Part shown: positions 1 to 10,264 of the stretch, piece by piece | How positions within the stretch are numbered: the first letter of the stretch is position 1 | Layout of the letters: each line of letters begins with the position of its first letter | DNA from: Branchipolynoe longqiensis | Lineage: Eukaryota > Annelida > Polychaeta > Phyllodocida > Polynoidae | Length of the DNA stretch: 64,000 nucleotides | Reading direction: 5' to 3' | Assembly (NCBI GenBank): GCA_030323885.1 | Contig: CM059199.1 | Span: forward strand, 41,300,590-41,364,589 | Notes under the pieces: generated by a model | The model's input: the letters and a program-made list of their open reading frames with translations, nothing else | Database searches by the model: none | What the model was told of the DNA's origin: nothing | Translations under genes and position numbers: made by a program

Positions 1-375
1 TGCCACACCCCCTGCCCAGCTCTTTTATTCAGATTCAACATTCAAAATACAGGTACAGTTGCTGGGAGTCTCCTCAGTCAGAGAGTGTCACATGGCATTT
101 CATTGGCTGAACCCCTCCAGTCAGTGGTGGGGGGTGGGGTGGGGGGCCAACCCACCCACCCCAAGTCAGATACATATTTTCCCATCAAGTTCACCAATTA
201 CACTTATATGGGAATATCAACTCTGTTTATATTTACATAACACCCGTGGTCACCAGTCCCTTAGATTGGGACAACTCCAAAATAGTAGGAGTTTCTACAT
301 GCCTTACTTTGAGAATTAGATATTTTATAATCTTTTAGTTCAGCAAACTGCCACCAGGTGGGGCAGGGAGGGCTC

Positions 376-376
376 A

Positions 377-412
<36 letters not shown>
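376..412. repeat. (CA)n microsatellite
   Basis: About 18 uninterrupted CA units; a shorter (CA)n follows at about 464-478. Open frames across it are low complexity. Confidence 0.95.
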
Positions 413-414
<2 letters not shown>

Positions 415-429
415 CTCCCACCTCCAGCC

Positions 430-1120
430 TGACACCTGGCTTTGGCAGGTCCTGCAAACACTCACACACACACACACAACCCCCATGCATTGTCACCTGT
501 GTCCTAACACTCCCTCAGATACTGGCATCTGTAAGTCATACCATAAACAATAACAAGCACACAGAAATTCTTGACTTAATTATTATACCCATTCTGTGGC
601 ATTCTTCACAGACTATTTGTCTGGGTGAAGAAACCAGTCTGCATCAACTGTATATGCTGCCCTTAGTTTCAGCATTTACCTCCTTTCATACAATATATAA
701 TACCAACAGACTTCAATTCAGGAATACATGTAAATAAACCAATGCAGTAATAATTTTCCAGAGTTCTTATCTCCAGTGGTTATATTTGATGTAGAACCTT
801 AGAACAATCTGATATTAATTATCCTTTCACTTAATATACATAATCTACCATGGTTTCACAACTTGGTTTGAATATTATGCACATGTATTTAGCAACATGA
901 TAGAATGAATTAGGTATTATTAGAGAGGTTTTATAGTGGTACTTATATCATTTTAATATTATTATAATGACTTTATAGAAATAACTGGATGATTTAAATA
1001 TGATTAAAACAGTTTTCTCAATGCTTCACATATGAGTTTTATGAAAAGGAGATATTTTAGAATATATTTTAACTATTATTTATTTATGAACCAGACCTAA
1101 AAAGTCGGAATATTTTACAC
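430..1120. other. AT-rich stretch, no feature recognised
   Basis: Apart from the short (CA)n at 464-478 it is single-copy-looking AT-rich sequence. I see no coding pattern, inverted ends or match to the other repeats of the window. Confidence 0.5.
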
Positions 1121-1375
1121 ACTGTCAGAGTGGACAGAACTATAAAGTCGCCATGGCTCACATGTTAGGTGCCCCTCCTAATATGACATGGCATCTTGCT
1201 AGGACGAATTGTTTGCTCAGTATCACCATATTGTGACTGAGTGGCATATCGGAACATGGTGCCCTCCGGACAACTTTCATGGTGGGCAGCACTATGAAGT
1301 CGCCATATGTCATATGATAGGTGCTGTTCCTGATATGACTTGAGATGTTGCTAGGACGTAAAACCACAAAAACAC
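1120..1375 (+). mobile_element. two partial SINE 3' bodies in tandem
   Basis: The phrases 'ctataaagtcgcc' and 'gatgttgctaggacg' from the SINE body occur twice, first at about 1138-1206 and again at about 1288-1360. The second copy ends in the A/C-rich tail after 'gacgtaaaac'. No tRNA-like head is present. Confidence 0.7.
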
Positions 1376-1514
1376 ATGTACTTCTAGTGTAATATTCAAT
1401 ATATATCTGATGAGTGGGATATTAAATTCTGGAACTTGCAGGCCCTATGAGTGATAAGCAAATAGCATGGGCTGTAGTTTTGGTCAAACATTTAAAACTA
1501 TTCAGATAAGGCCT

Positions 1515-1857
1515 GACTGGGCGGGATGGCTGAATGAGTTGAGCGTCCGTCTCCCGTTTTGGTAGATCATAGGATTCAAGCCCACGGGTTCGAACCCTGG
1601 TCGCGTCAAAGGAATGACTTAACAATTGATACTTGTACCTCATACTCATTACCTTATCAGGATAGGGCAAGGACTGGTTGGCTCAGTGTCAGGATAATGT
1701 GACTGACTGGAATATCAGGTCATGGTGCTGGTTGCCTGGTCTCCCAGTGGGGCAGCACTATAAAGTCGTCATGAGTGTGCAATGTCACAAGCGAGCACCA
1801 GTCCTGATATGACCTTAGATGTTGCCAGTATGTAAAACTCCAACAACCAACCAACAA
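1515..1857 (+). mobile_element. SINE, head type A, near full length
   Basis: The head carries 'gggatggctgaatgagtt' (A-box region) and 'ggttcgaaccc' (B box). The shared body follows, ending 'gtaaaactccaacaacc' with a CAAC-rich tail. Confidence 0.85.
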
Positions 1858-1994
1858 GGCAAGGCCTGATAATGTTATGACCCGAGTAAAAACTGACAGT
1901 TTGTTCGCAGGACACAGTACTGTGACTAGATCACGATTACACTTAGAGTCTAAAGAGCACATCCTTGTACCCGAGTACAACGAATCAAGGCAGC

Positions 1995-2318
1995 GCAAGT
2001 CATATCAGAGACAGTGTTAACGGAATGATCTAAGAGGCGGCAAATACCTTGATGCACTAGGCTGGTTTTACCAGAAAGAAGTCGCAACCGGGTGAACAAA
2101 AATAGCAATATCAATGAGGAAGACCAATCATCCACGATTGAAATTTCCCCTGCTTAAACAACTAATGGACCAAAAAAAAACAACTGAAGGTGCACAGTCT
2201 ACTGGCTTTGAGATTTTCGCAGGTATTGTAGATTGTAGACCATAGAGGATTCCTGAATCAGTAGGAACATTGGCTTGCTTCTGAGGCACACGATCCAAGG
2301 TCCCCCGAGTAAAATAAC
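1995..2318. repeat. direct duplication, left copy
   Basis: Shared with 2646-2910. Both copies hold 'ggaatgatctaagagg', 'ggctggttttaccagaaa' and 'gcaggtattgtagat' in the same order. The SINE at 2322-2645 lies exactly between them. Confidence 0.75.
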
Positions 2319-2321
2319 GGG

Positions 2322-2645
2322 TTGGTTGTTGGAGTTTTACTTCCTGGCAACATCTAAGGTCATATCAGGATGGATACCGACTTGTGCCAGTGCACACTCA
2401 TGGCCAATTTATAGTGCTGCCCCACTGGGAAATCAGGCCATCAGTACCATGATCCAGTATCCCACTCAGTCACATTATTCGGACAGTGAGCCAACCAATC
2501 CTTGCCTTATGCTATGAATGCCCAGCCGGGCGCTAAGCTAGGAAGTGACAAGTATCAATTTTGTAAGTCACTGGTTTGACTTGACCAGGAACCGAACTCC
2601 CGATCTCCCGTACGGGGAAGCCTACGCTCTACCGATTTGGACATC
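2322..2645 (-). mobile_element. SINE, head type B, minus strand
   Basis: It runs from the tail complement 'ggttggttgttggagtttta' to a head complement ending 'ctctaccgatttggacatcg'. The head differs from type A copies although the body is the same. Confidence 0.85.
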
Positions 2646-2910
2646 GCGTTCAGTCAAGTCTTGTCAGAGACGGTGTTAATGGAATGATCTAAGAGGGGGA
2701 AAACGTCGAGGTGCACAAGGCTGGTTTTACCAGAAAAAGTCGCAGCTAGAAAAAACTAAAATAGCAACGAAGTTACAAAATCTAATGGTTTTGAGATTTT
2801 AGCAGGTATTGTAGATCGTAGAGGATTACCGAATCAGTAAGAAAACTGGCTGGCTTCCGGTGCGCGTGATCATAGGATCGAATAACTCCTGAGTCAAATA
2901 ATAACGTACA
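2646..2910. repeat. direct duplication, right copy
   Basis: Second copy of the 1995-2318 unit, about 650 bp downstream, diverged by scattered substitutions and small gaps. Confidence 0.75.
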
Positions 2911-2990
2911 ACATTGATATTTGTCGCAAACTATCCTGACGCGCAGGATTAATAGGATAGGGAAGGGACTAGTTTGCTCCATATCCGAAT
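2848..2990 (+). mobile_element. degenerate SINE 5' fragment
   Basis: A head-like segment runs into 'gagtcaaataa', 'ttgatatttgtcgc' and 'aggatagggaaggg', the order of the SINE body. It stops before the 3' half. Confidence 0.55.
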
Positions 2991-3112
2991 ATGGCTGGGA
3001 CCTCAAAGTTCTAGGAGCATAGGTTTCATTTATCAGGAAATATAAGGTTTTGATGATATTGACTTTGTAGTATCTTCTGTGCAGCAGAAAATGATTAGTA
3101 AGTCCAGTAGTA

Positions 3113-3165
3113 TATAACTCGGATATATGTGGTGTATAAGAAATTATATGAGTATAATTATCCGG
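3113..3165 (+). mobile_element. tip of the GGTGGCGCCACC foldback family
   Basis: 'atatatgtggtgtataag' followed by 'tatgagtataat' matches the left tip of the element at 4300-4672. The interior is absent. Confidence 0.5.
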
Positions 3166-3249
3166 AAACCTATTATCTATGAAGTGTGTCCTCAGTTCAC
3201 ATCAACCTGCCACTACACCAACTAAATTGGTGTTGTCTCCAGTCATCTA

Positions 3250-3898
3250 CTGGAGCACACTGGAAATGGCCGCCAAGGCATGGACTGCGCAGACGGTGAA
3301 AGAAAGACAAATCCCTGACCTAAAAACGTACAAAAAATATCTGTGCAAAATAAAAACTGGGAACCCCAACTGAACTGCACCACAAGGGGGCAGGTGATAT
3401 GTCACGGCCCACCAACTGGACAGCCCAGGGCGGGATAACTGGAAATAAAAAAGCCAGGTAACATATCCAACAACAATATAAATCAAATCAAATCCAACAA
3501 ACATAACTCAACCACCTATTACGTACAAGCCTATGGACATGTAAATAAAATAAAATAGGCTAGTATAGAAGTAAGTAGAAAAAAAGTGGAAAACTCTTCC
3601 CCAAAAACCCCCAAAACACTAACATAGAACCTTAAGAAAACAACTAACATAGTAATAAGAATATAACAAAACTACAATGCCAAGAGGGTCCAAAAAAGTA
3701 GGCTACTAAACGTACCAACAGACTATCTATCTGCTACTGAAATGCAGACAATCAAATAACTTATCAGCAGCTACTGTTTGGTAAGACAACACCAACACTA
3801 CAGCTGGCCAGCATTGAAAACAAGCCCGGGTACCCAGGCTTACATGCTATGGACAGAATAAATACAGCCTCAATCAAAAAAAAAAAAAAAAAAAAAAA
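3250..3898 (+). pseudogene. 5'-truncated CR1/Jockey-like LINE, 3' end with poly(A)
   Basis: The segment starts in the last part of the reverse-transcriptase protein: frame 3179-3373 reads STLEMAAKAWTAQTVKERQ, nearly the same as STLEMAAKVWNAQTVKEPQ of the long LINE at 15790-19022. The 3' untranslated region is also shared ('gtgatatgtcacggcccacc' here at about 3395; 'cccgggtacccaggctta' near 3830). It ends in an A run at 3876-3898, so this family uses a poly(A) tail. Only the C-terminal ~60 residues remain, with no catalytic motif. Severe 5' truncation is usual for target-primed retrotransposition. Confidence 0.85.
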
Positions 3899-4104
3899 TC
3901 TACTGGTGAGGCCTTCTGCGTAACCACCTGTCGCTTCCTCCTTGACTGTCTCTACACCATGCATGTACCACTCACTCCAGTATTCCTCTGAGTGAGTGGA
4001 GGCTAGGCCCCGCACAGGAGTCGGAGCGGTGCATGATGCGGGTCACCCCCCACCTGGGGTGCAGGACACTACATGCATTATTACATGCGATAAAGGGTAT
4101 ATCA

Positions 4105-4150
4105 ATATCGATATATGTGATGTATAAGAATTACGTGAGTATATGGGCGT
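4105..4150 (+). mobile_element. tip of the GGTGGCGCCACC foldback family
   Basis: 'atatatgtgatgtataag' then 'ttacgtgagtatatg' matches the left tip of the 4300-4672 element. It lies about 200 bp upstream of that complete copy. Confidence 0.55.
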
Positions 4151-4299
4151 GAAAAGGAATGTTCCCTATATGATCACCCATATGTTGTGTACTACTTTAT
4201 GGATGACCCCTTTTCCTTTTCACAGTTGGGCCAGGTGGAACCACCACCCCCACCCATACCAGTGGCACGAATACAGTCACTCACGCGCTGGAATTATAT

Positions 4300-4672
4300 A
4301 TATATATATATGTGATGTATAACGAATTATGCAAGTATAAAGATACGTAAGGGTTAATTGTTGCTTTATTGTTATACTCCGTAAGACAAACACTGTACGG
4401 GTGGCTCCACCTACCCTCCTCGCCTCTACCGGATGTAGACCAGTGTCAGTCGCACCGGAGGATTTTGAATGCCATAGCATACTCTGGTGTGACTGACACT
4501 TGTTGACACCCGTTGGAGGAGAGGTGGGCTGCAGGTGGTGCCACCACAAATGTTGAGTCTTACCGAGTATAAACAATCAGTATTTTCAATAACATTACAT
4601 AATATCAATAAATACAACAGTTCCTTTTCGTAGTTTTATACTCGCATAATGCGTCATACATCACATATATGT
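4300..4672. mobile_element. foldback/MITE element with GTGGC...GCCAC core
   Basis: Two half-units face each other. The left half starts at a (TA)n tract with 'atatgtgatgtataacg' and 'ttatgcaagtataaa', then 'ttatactccgtaagac' and 'ccagtgtcagtcgcaccgga'. The right half (about 4480-4672) repeats these phrases in reverse complement and ends 'catacatcacatatatg'. No protein is encoded. Related pieces are at 22525-22580, 27285-27460, 41660-41750 and 43620-43895. The superfamily is unknown. Confidence 0.75.
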
Positions 4673-4859
4673 GTGTACGATCAAATATATGCCTGTGTTT
4701 TGGATTTCAATATTTGATGGTTTGACCGGACAATGCAGCCTCAATTTCCCCGGAGTCATTAGGTGAAAATATTCACAGCTTTCAGTAATCAGGCCGTCCT
4801 GTGGGTTGTGACCCCAAATTATTTCTCCACCCACCCGCCATCGGTTTGCCTCACACGAA

Positions 4860-5395
4860 CCCGGTGTAAAGATTTCAAATTCCCCCCATATTCAAGTTCC
4901 CCCCCAGGAACTTGAAAACGTTTTCAAATTCCTCCCAGGGGAATTTGAAAACGTTTTCAAATTCCCTCCCTCATTTTAACTTTCCCTCCCCCCCCCATTT
5001 TTGGGGAATTTTCTTTATTTTTGTAATTTTTTGTTATTTTTGATTATATTTCATGACAAATATTATAATATACAGAGAATAGCATAATGGAAATTATTAC
5101 TAGTACAATAAAACATATTTAACCACAAATTACACAAAAAGTCTCCAAGATGGTTAAGAAAAAAATATTATAGGTCTGAAATTTAAAATGTTTTTTTAAA
5201 GTATTTTAAGCAATTTTAAATTCCCGGAGGGGGGAATTTGAAAATAGGGGGGGGGGGGGAATCTGAAAACTGTTTTTAAGTTCCCCCCCAGGAATCTGAA
5301 AACGTTTTTAATTTCCCTGGAGGGAAGTTAAAAACGTTTTCAGATTCCTGGGGGGGAACTTGGGAAGGGGGGGAAGTTGAAATCGTTACACCGGG
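4860..5395. mobile_element. foldback element with GAAAACGTTTTC arms
   Basis: The tips are inverted copies, CCCGGTGTAAAGATTTCAA on the left and TTGAAATCGTTACACCGGG on the right. Each arm is a run of palindrome-like words (GAAAACGTTTTC, separated by C runs on the left and G runs on the right). A ~200-bp AT-rich centre separates the arms. No target duplication or coding frame was seen. Confidence 0.8.
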
Positions 5396-5399
5396 CCTT

Positions 5400-6150
5400 C
5401 TCCCCCCTCCTCTCCCCTCTGAGGAGACATGTCGTCAACCCCCCCCCCCCCCCCCCACCGCGCCCTTATCCAGCTTCACACAGTCTGAGGGGGGGGGGGA
5501 CAACAACGCCCCATCATATTTAATTGAAGAAATGTGTTCTTTTGCAAGGCAGGAGATCAAAAGGAAATAAAAACATGACTCAATTTCTTTTATTTCCTCA
5601 TCGAGGTCGTCGCACCTACGAGATTGCCGGTAATTAAGATTGTTACTTTCCACTGGTGGTGCGGGGGAAGGGGGGGGGGGAGAGCGGGGGGGGGGTAACA
5701 GTACAATGGCATATTCAATAACACATGAAAGGAGTGGTAACATGATCAGTATACCTCTCTACTTCCTTACAGTTATCGCGAATGAGACTAGTTTAATTTG
5801 TTACAATTGAGGAGTTCAAGCGCAAATACGGACAAATATATTTTAGGTGCTTTCTGTCAAATGGAATTTGTTATTGTGCTTTCCAGTTAAAGTTGATCAA
5901 TTTCATATGGAGTAGTGCATTATTATATAAGGGATGTGTCAGTTTCTGTGTAAAAGCGGATTTTTGTTCATAGGAATGATGGCACCCTCCGTCCGTGGCT
6001 TTATTTTGGCGCGAATGGCGCTTGTCGGTTTTTGCACTTGAACTCTTTAATTGGAACTAACTATTTCCTAGAGTTATTTAAAGTCTAATCAAGGCTGAAA
6101 GTATTTTCGATCGAGCTGTGACTATTAGTATTATTAGACTCATTCAGCCA
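5400..6150. other. no feature recognised; G and C homopolymer runs
   Basis: A C run at about 5438-5456 and G runs at 5490-5500 and 5660-5696 stand in otherwise unremarkable sequence. Frames across the runs are glycine/proline rich and not credible as coding. Confidence 0.5.
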
Positions 6151-6153
6151 TAA

Positions 6154-6838
6154 GCTATGGTCACACATACAACGTTAGGCCGATGTAGATGAGGCAAACT
6201 ACATGAGTCAAACTACAGAGTTGTCAAAGTGTGTCACGTTCAGACACGCACGTTAAACCAGCTCAGATCGATGTTTGTTTGTTGTTGTTTTATGTCCTAG
6301 TAACATCTAAGGTCATATCAGGATGGGCATACACACATAAATACATCCACATGTACATCCACATATACATCCACAACCCATGCATACATCCACACATACA
6401 TACAAACAAACATACCTAACGAAGAGATGGGAAGAGTAGAACCATCCAAACATGTGCTCCAACCAATATCAGAAGCAACTACCTGTTACTGTTAGGAAGC
6501 AGTCTCCATATATGAAGAAATGGGATGGTCCAAACATGTATGATGGTCCAAACATGTGATCTAACCACTATGAAAGCAACTATCTGTTACGAAGCAGTCT
6601 CCGTCCATGTATTTAAGCCGCCTCAACTAAACCAGATACGTTCACACATGCCACGTAGGCTGACTCAAGCTAGTTCGCCTCATCTAATCTAGCTCGCGAA
6701 GCAGTTTACTTGAGGTGAACTAGTTGAGTCGATTCAGCCCTAATTCGCCTCAGCTGAGCGTTCACATGCCCGACTTGAGTCGACTGACATGAGGCAAGCT
6801 AGTTGAGGCGATTTAAGGCCCGTGTCTGACCACGGCTT
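6154..6838. mobile_element. inverted-repeat MITE with GAGTCGA/GAGGC word arrays
   Basis: The left tip 'gctatggtcacacataca' is mirrored on the right by 'gtgtctgaccacggctt', and TAA flanks both sides (6151-6153 and 6839-6841). The interior is packed with variants of GAGTCGA and TTGAGGCGA in both orientations. A SINE 3' fragment (about 6270-6328), a ~12-bp 'tacatccacata' repeat (about 6328-6418) and an ~85-bp direct repeat (about 6425-6605) lie inside it. Confidence 0.6.
6270..6328 (-). mobile_element. SINE 3' fragment
   Basis: 'tttgttgttgttttatgtcc' through 'aaggtcatatcaggatggg' is the reverse complement of the SINE tail and 3' body. Confidence 0.75.
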
Positions 6839-6839
6839 T

Positions 6840-7410
6840 AATGACCCTTTATAGGCAAGGGGATGTTTTTGTAAATGGATAGGCTTTTTCAATGGGATAG
6901 AGGATAAACTTGCTTCAACTCATTGGCCAGTAATTATTGAAGACGGTTATAAAGAAGTAGTTATCATGTCCGTTGTCGTAACAAAAAATCATAACTGAAC
7001 AAAATGAGAAATTGGATAACATGATGAAATATATATCTACTCTTGTTCTTTGTCTGTTTCTATGTATAGATAATATAACATCTGTAAGTTTAGAGATTAA
7101 TATGTTACCTAAGGGTTGTAACCCATGCTTCTACACAATTTCAATTCAAATTGTCAAAATCTGTAGAGCTAGAGGTTTGCATGGTCGTAACCATAGAAAC
7201 TGTCAACACAGTGTTTATAAATAGCCACCACAGGACCACAAAGTGCTATTCAGTCATTGTCCTGATTGTTGGACACAAAATAAACATCAGCATTGGATGC
7301 AGCACAACATACCCTGCTCAAACAAGAGAGCTGTCTCAAATAAGGGTGGGCGAGGTCAAGGATCCTAATTGCCAACTACCCAGTCCTTCCTTCCAATGGG
7401 AATCTAGCCT
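6840..7410. other. no feature recognised
   Basis: Sequence of ordinary complexity. The short open frames at 7012-7224 and 7151-7414 resemble nothing I recognise and lack a coding pattern. Confidence 0.4.
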
Positions 7411-7414
7411 TTAA

Positions 7415-7440
7415 AGTGGCATAGTCCGATGACTGAGATA
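7415..7440 (+). mobile_element. left tip of TTAA-flanked MITE
   Basis: TTAA at 7411-7414 is followed by 'agtggcatagtccgatg', one substitution from the family tip AGTTGCATAGTCCGATG. The rest of the element is missing. Confidence 0.5.
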
Positions 7441-7454
7441 AATATACCATTACC

Positions 7455-8690
7455 ATATACAGTCCAGACAGAGCGCTGACCTATTCAATGTTGCACACTT
7501 CAGAGCAAAGACCAAGTCTACTCAGATACTGGTGAGAGAGCTACAATTCGCAGATGACAGTGCACTGGTTGCCCACTCTGCTGAAGAGATCCAGAAAATA
7601 GTGGACGCTTTCTCCGATGCATCAACAAAGTTTGGCCTGAAGATTAACATCAAGAAGATGGAGGTGCTGTACCAACCCAACTCTACAAGTACCCGAGAGG
7701 AGGAGATCATGGTTGACAGAAACAAGCTGAACTCTTTTCCGGAATTCACCTATCTTGGAAGCACTATATCAAGTGATGGACGCATTGATGCTCAAATACA
7801 GAGAAGGATGGCCATGCATCTTTCGGCCGACTACGCCAGATACTCTGGAACAACCACCATGTGTCCATTCGGGTCAAAGGTAAGATCTACCATGCAATCG
7901 TGCTATCCACCCTACAATACGGAGCCGAGGCCTGTTCAGTGTACAGACAACAGGTGAAAAAGCTGCATGCCTTCATGATGCGACATCTGCGTTCAATCAT
8001 GAGGCTAACCTGGAAGGACAAAGTGACAAATATTTGTTTGTTGTTGTTTTACGTCCTAGCAACATCTAAGGTCATATCAGGACGGGTACCGACTTGTGAC
8101 AGTGCACACTCATGGCAACTTTATAGTGCTGTCCCACTGGGAAACCAGGCCGCCGGCACCATGACCTGGTATCCCACTCAGTCACATTATCCTGACACTG
8201 AGCACACCAGTCCTTGCCCTATCCTAATAATGCCGAGCGCCTGGCTAGGAAGTGACAAGTATCAATTTTAAAGTCATTGGTTTGACTCGACCGGGACTCG
8301 AACCCACGACCCCACGATCTACCAGCACGGGAGACGGACGCTCTAACTCATTCGGCCATCCCGTCTGGTTCAAAGTGACAAATAAGGAAATACTCAAACG
8401 AATAGGGCTGCCCTCTATGGAAAATCTTCTGATCAAAAAGAATCTCCGGTGGACTGGACACCTCATGAAGATGTCATCAGACAGGCTACCAAAGCAGATC
8501 CTCTATTCTCAACTGTCTTCTGGCTCCGGTTCAAGGATACCATCAAGAGAAACCTGAAGCTGAGAGACATTAAGACCGACTCATGGACGCAACTCTCACA
8601 GCAGAGAGCTAAATGGAGAGCGGCAGTCAAGTAATGAAAGCAGTCTTTGTCGCATCGTGACCGACAGCATGATGATGATGATGATGACCA
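7455..8690 (+). pseudogene. RTE-like LINE reverse transcriptase fragment, broken
   Basis: The frame around 7475-7810 reads LFNVAHFRAKTKSTQIL, then LQFADDSALVAHSAEE; FADD is the reverse-transcriptase motif C. It continues with FTYLGSTISSDGRIDAQIQ, a motif typical of these retrotransposon proteins. After frameshifts it goes on with RVKGKIYHAIVLSTLQYGAE, HLRSIMRLTWKDKVTN, and beyond the inserted SINE KEILKRIGLPSMENLLIKKN and RWTGHLMKMSSDRLPKQILY. The end at about 8668-8690 is a (GAT)n tail, as expected for RTE-type elements that lack poly(A). The endonuclease and early reverse-transcriptase motifs are absent. Clade assignment is by motif resemblance only. The other copy, on the minus strand at 39790-40452, is better preserved. 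Confidence 0.85.
8032..8370 (-). mobile_element. SINE, head type A, reference copy with target duplication
   Basis: This is the clearest full-length copy. Read on the minus strand it starts with a tRNA-like head (A-box region 'gggatggccgaatgagtt', B box 'gggttcgagtcc'), giving an RNA polymerase III type promoter. A ~250-bp body shared by all copies follows, then 'gttgctaggacgtaaaac' and an AAC/AAAC-rich tail. A perfect 13-bp target duplication, caaagtgacaaat, flanks it at 8019-8031 and 8371-8383. It interrupts the RTE-like LINE between the codons for DKVTN and KEILK, so it inserted after that LINE copy. Confidence 0.95.
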
Positions 8691-8734
8691 GATTGATGAT
8701 TGCAATCTACTTTATTTTGGTTTGAAATAACTTT

Positions 8735-9263
8735 TGGCGCTGTCACATTACGACGTTTCTCGACAACTGGCGTCGACGTGTGTCAGTTTTTGGCGAAACA
8801 TCGGGAGATGTCTGGAAGCGTTACGCGCATGTTAGGCACGCGTTGGATTTCGTTGATGGACGGCGACGGTCGGCGAGGCGCGTCAGGGTATCGGCAAAGT
8901 TTTGTGCTTGCACAAAACTTTGGACGTGCGACAACGCGCGACAACGCGTGGGTGCCAATATTATGGCAACGTTAGGGGGTCATCGAGATACGTTAGAAGC
9001 GCATTGGAGGTACGTATACTTTTTTTCCACTGATGCCACGCACGCGTGAGGGTCGTTTCCATACGTTGTGCCAAACTGTTGCTTAAACAATCTGTTGTTG
9101 CTTTACATCCTAGCTACATCTAAGGTCAAATCAGGATGGCGCGCCAAAACGTGCTACCAATACGTTGCGCTGATGCCGAAAAGTTTCACGTGTCTCGATG
9201 ATTAAAAGTGATTTTGCACATTGGCAGCACCCCGGTGAGATACATCGTAGTGTGACAGGGCTA
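8735..9263. mobile_element. Harbinger-like MITE, copy 1
   Basis: The tips are TGGCGCTGTCACATTACGAC and, on the right, CATCGTAGTGTGACAGGGCTA, with identical TTT flanks at 8732-8734 and 9264-9266. The interior is rich in GCGT/ACGCGC words in both directions. A palindrome, caaagttttgtgcttgc followed by acaaaactttg, lies about one third along; the other copies have it about 70% along, so this copy is in the opposite orientation. Three-bp duplications and GGCCTGTCAC-like tips fit PIF/Harbinger. No transposase is present. Confidence 0.8.
9090..9146 (-). mobile_element. SINE 3' fragment nested in MITE copy 1
   Basis: 'ttgttgctttacatcctagc' and 'catctaaggtcaaatcagga' match the SINE 3' end in reverse complement. 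Confidence 0.7.
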
Positions 9264-9405
9264 TTTGATTTTAAATGGCAACCTTCGGAGATATTTGAAA
9301 TGAACAATATGCTAAATTACTTTTGGCAGGCATGTCGAAACTCAGACACAGCAGGCTTCAGCAGAAACAGGTTCTATTAGAATCTTGATCGCAACACATG
9401 CTTAA

Positions 9406-9753
9406 AGCTGCATAGTCCGATGAAATATCTAATTTTCAAAACCAAACCAATTATCTAGATTTTATTTTACATATCTAACCTTTGATACTGATGCACTTAT
9501 TAAGCATTTGTTTCTGCGTAGAAGGCAATACTGAGTCAATTTAACAGAACCTGTTACTGCAGAAGTCTATGGTGTCAGAGTTTTGGCAAGCATGCCAAAA
9601 CTAATCTTCCATGTTTGCCCTCAAAATATCTCAAAAGTTTACCATTTAAAATAAAAGTAACTTTGAACTAGTGTAAAGTAGATACTAGTGATCGATCTAA
9701 TATATTTATCTTTAAAAAAATAGAGAAATTCAAAGCCATTGGACTATGCAACC
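9406..9753. mobile_element. TTAA-flanked MITE, copy 1
   Basis: TTAA (9402-9405 and 9754-9757) flanks inverted tips 'agctgcatagtccgatg' and 'cattggactatgcaacc'. The interior is AT-rich and non-coding. TTAA duplications are known for piggyBac and Kolobok elements; which superfamily applies is not resolved. Confidence 0.85.
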
Positions 9754-9757
9754 TTAA

Positions 9758-10073
9758 AGTTGCATAAAGTTGCATAGTCTGATGAAAACATCAAATTTTC
9801 AAAATGAAAACAATTATCTAGTTTTGATTCTACATATCTAACTTAGCCACCGGTGCACTTATTAAACATTTATCACAACATAGAAGGGGATAGAGACAAT
9901 TTAATAGGACCTGGTACTGTAGAAGCCGATGGTGTCAGAGTTTTGGCGTGCTTGCCAACATTAATTTTACATGGTTGCCCATAAATAGTTACTTCAAAAT
10001 AGAGTAAGCTGATCAACCTAATATATTTATCTCAGAAAATGTTAGAAACTCAAAACTATCGGACTATGCAACT
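9758..10073. mobile_element. TTAA-flanked MITE, copy 2
   Basis: It begins directly after the TTAA that ends copy 1 and finishes with 'atcggactatgcaact' before TTAA at 10074-10077. Its left tip has a small internal duplication ('agttgcataaagttgcata'). Confidence 0.85.
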
Positions 10074-10077
10074 TTAA

Positions 10078-10179
10078 TATAAAAATAATTACAGAATTGT
10101 CTAATTTAGGTATGTAGGATAATATATAGGTGAGTGTCTGGGTTTCGAAAATTTGATGCTTTCATCGGACTATGCAGCT
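10078..10179. mobile_element. TTAA-flanked MITE, copy 3, right end only
   Basis: Only the right third is present, ending 'catcggactatgcagct' before TTAA at 10180-10183. It abuts copy 2. Confidence 0.75.
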
Positions 10180-10264
10180 TTAAGTTTGGGTTATCCCACG
10201 TTAATTCTCCCTACCTCTGGATACACGCACACATCTCTCCACACACCCGCCTCTTATGGGCAGA

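Noticed and set aside
4426..4617. Small minus-strand frames across 4277-4617
   Set aside because: They run through the foldback element and coincide with its inverted arms.
8700..9049. Two overlapping frames of about 90 codons
   Set aside because: They fall inside the Harbinger-like MITE and reflect its CpG-rich words.
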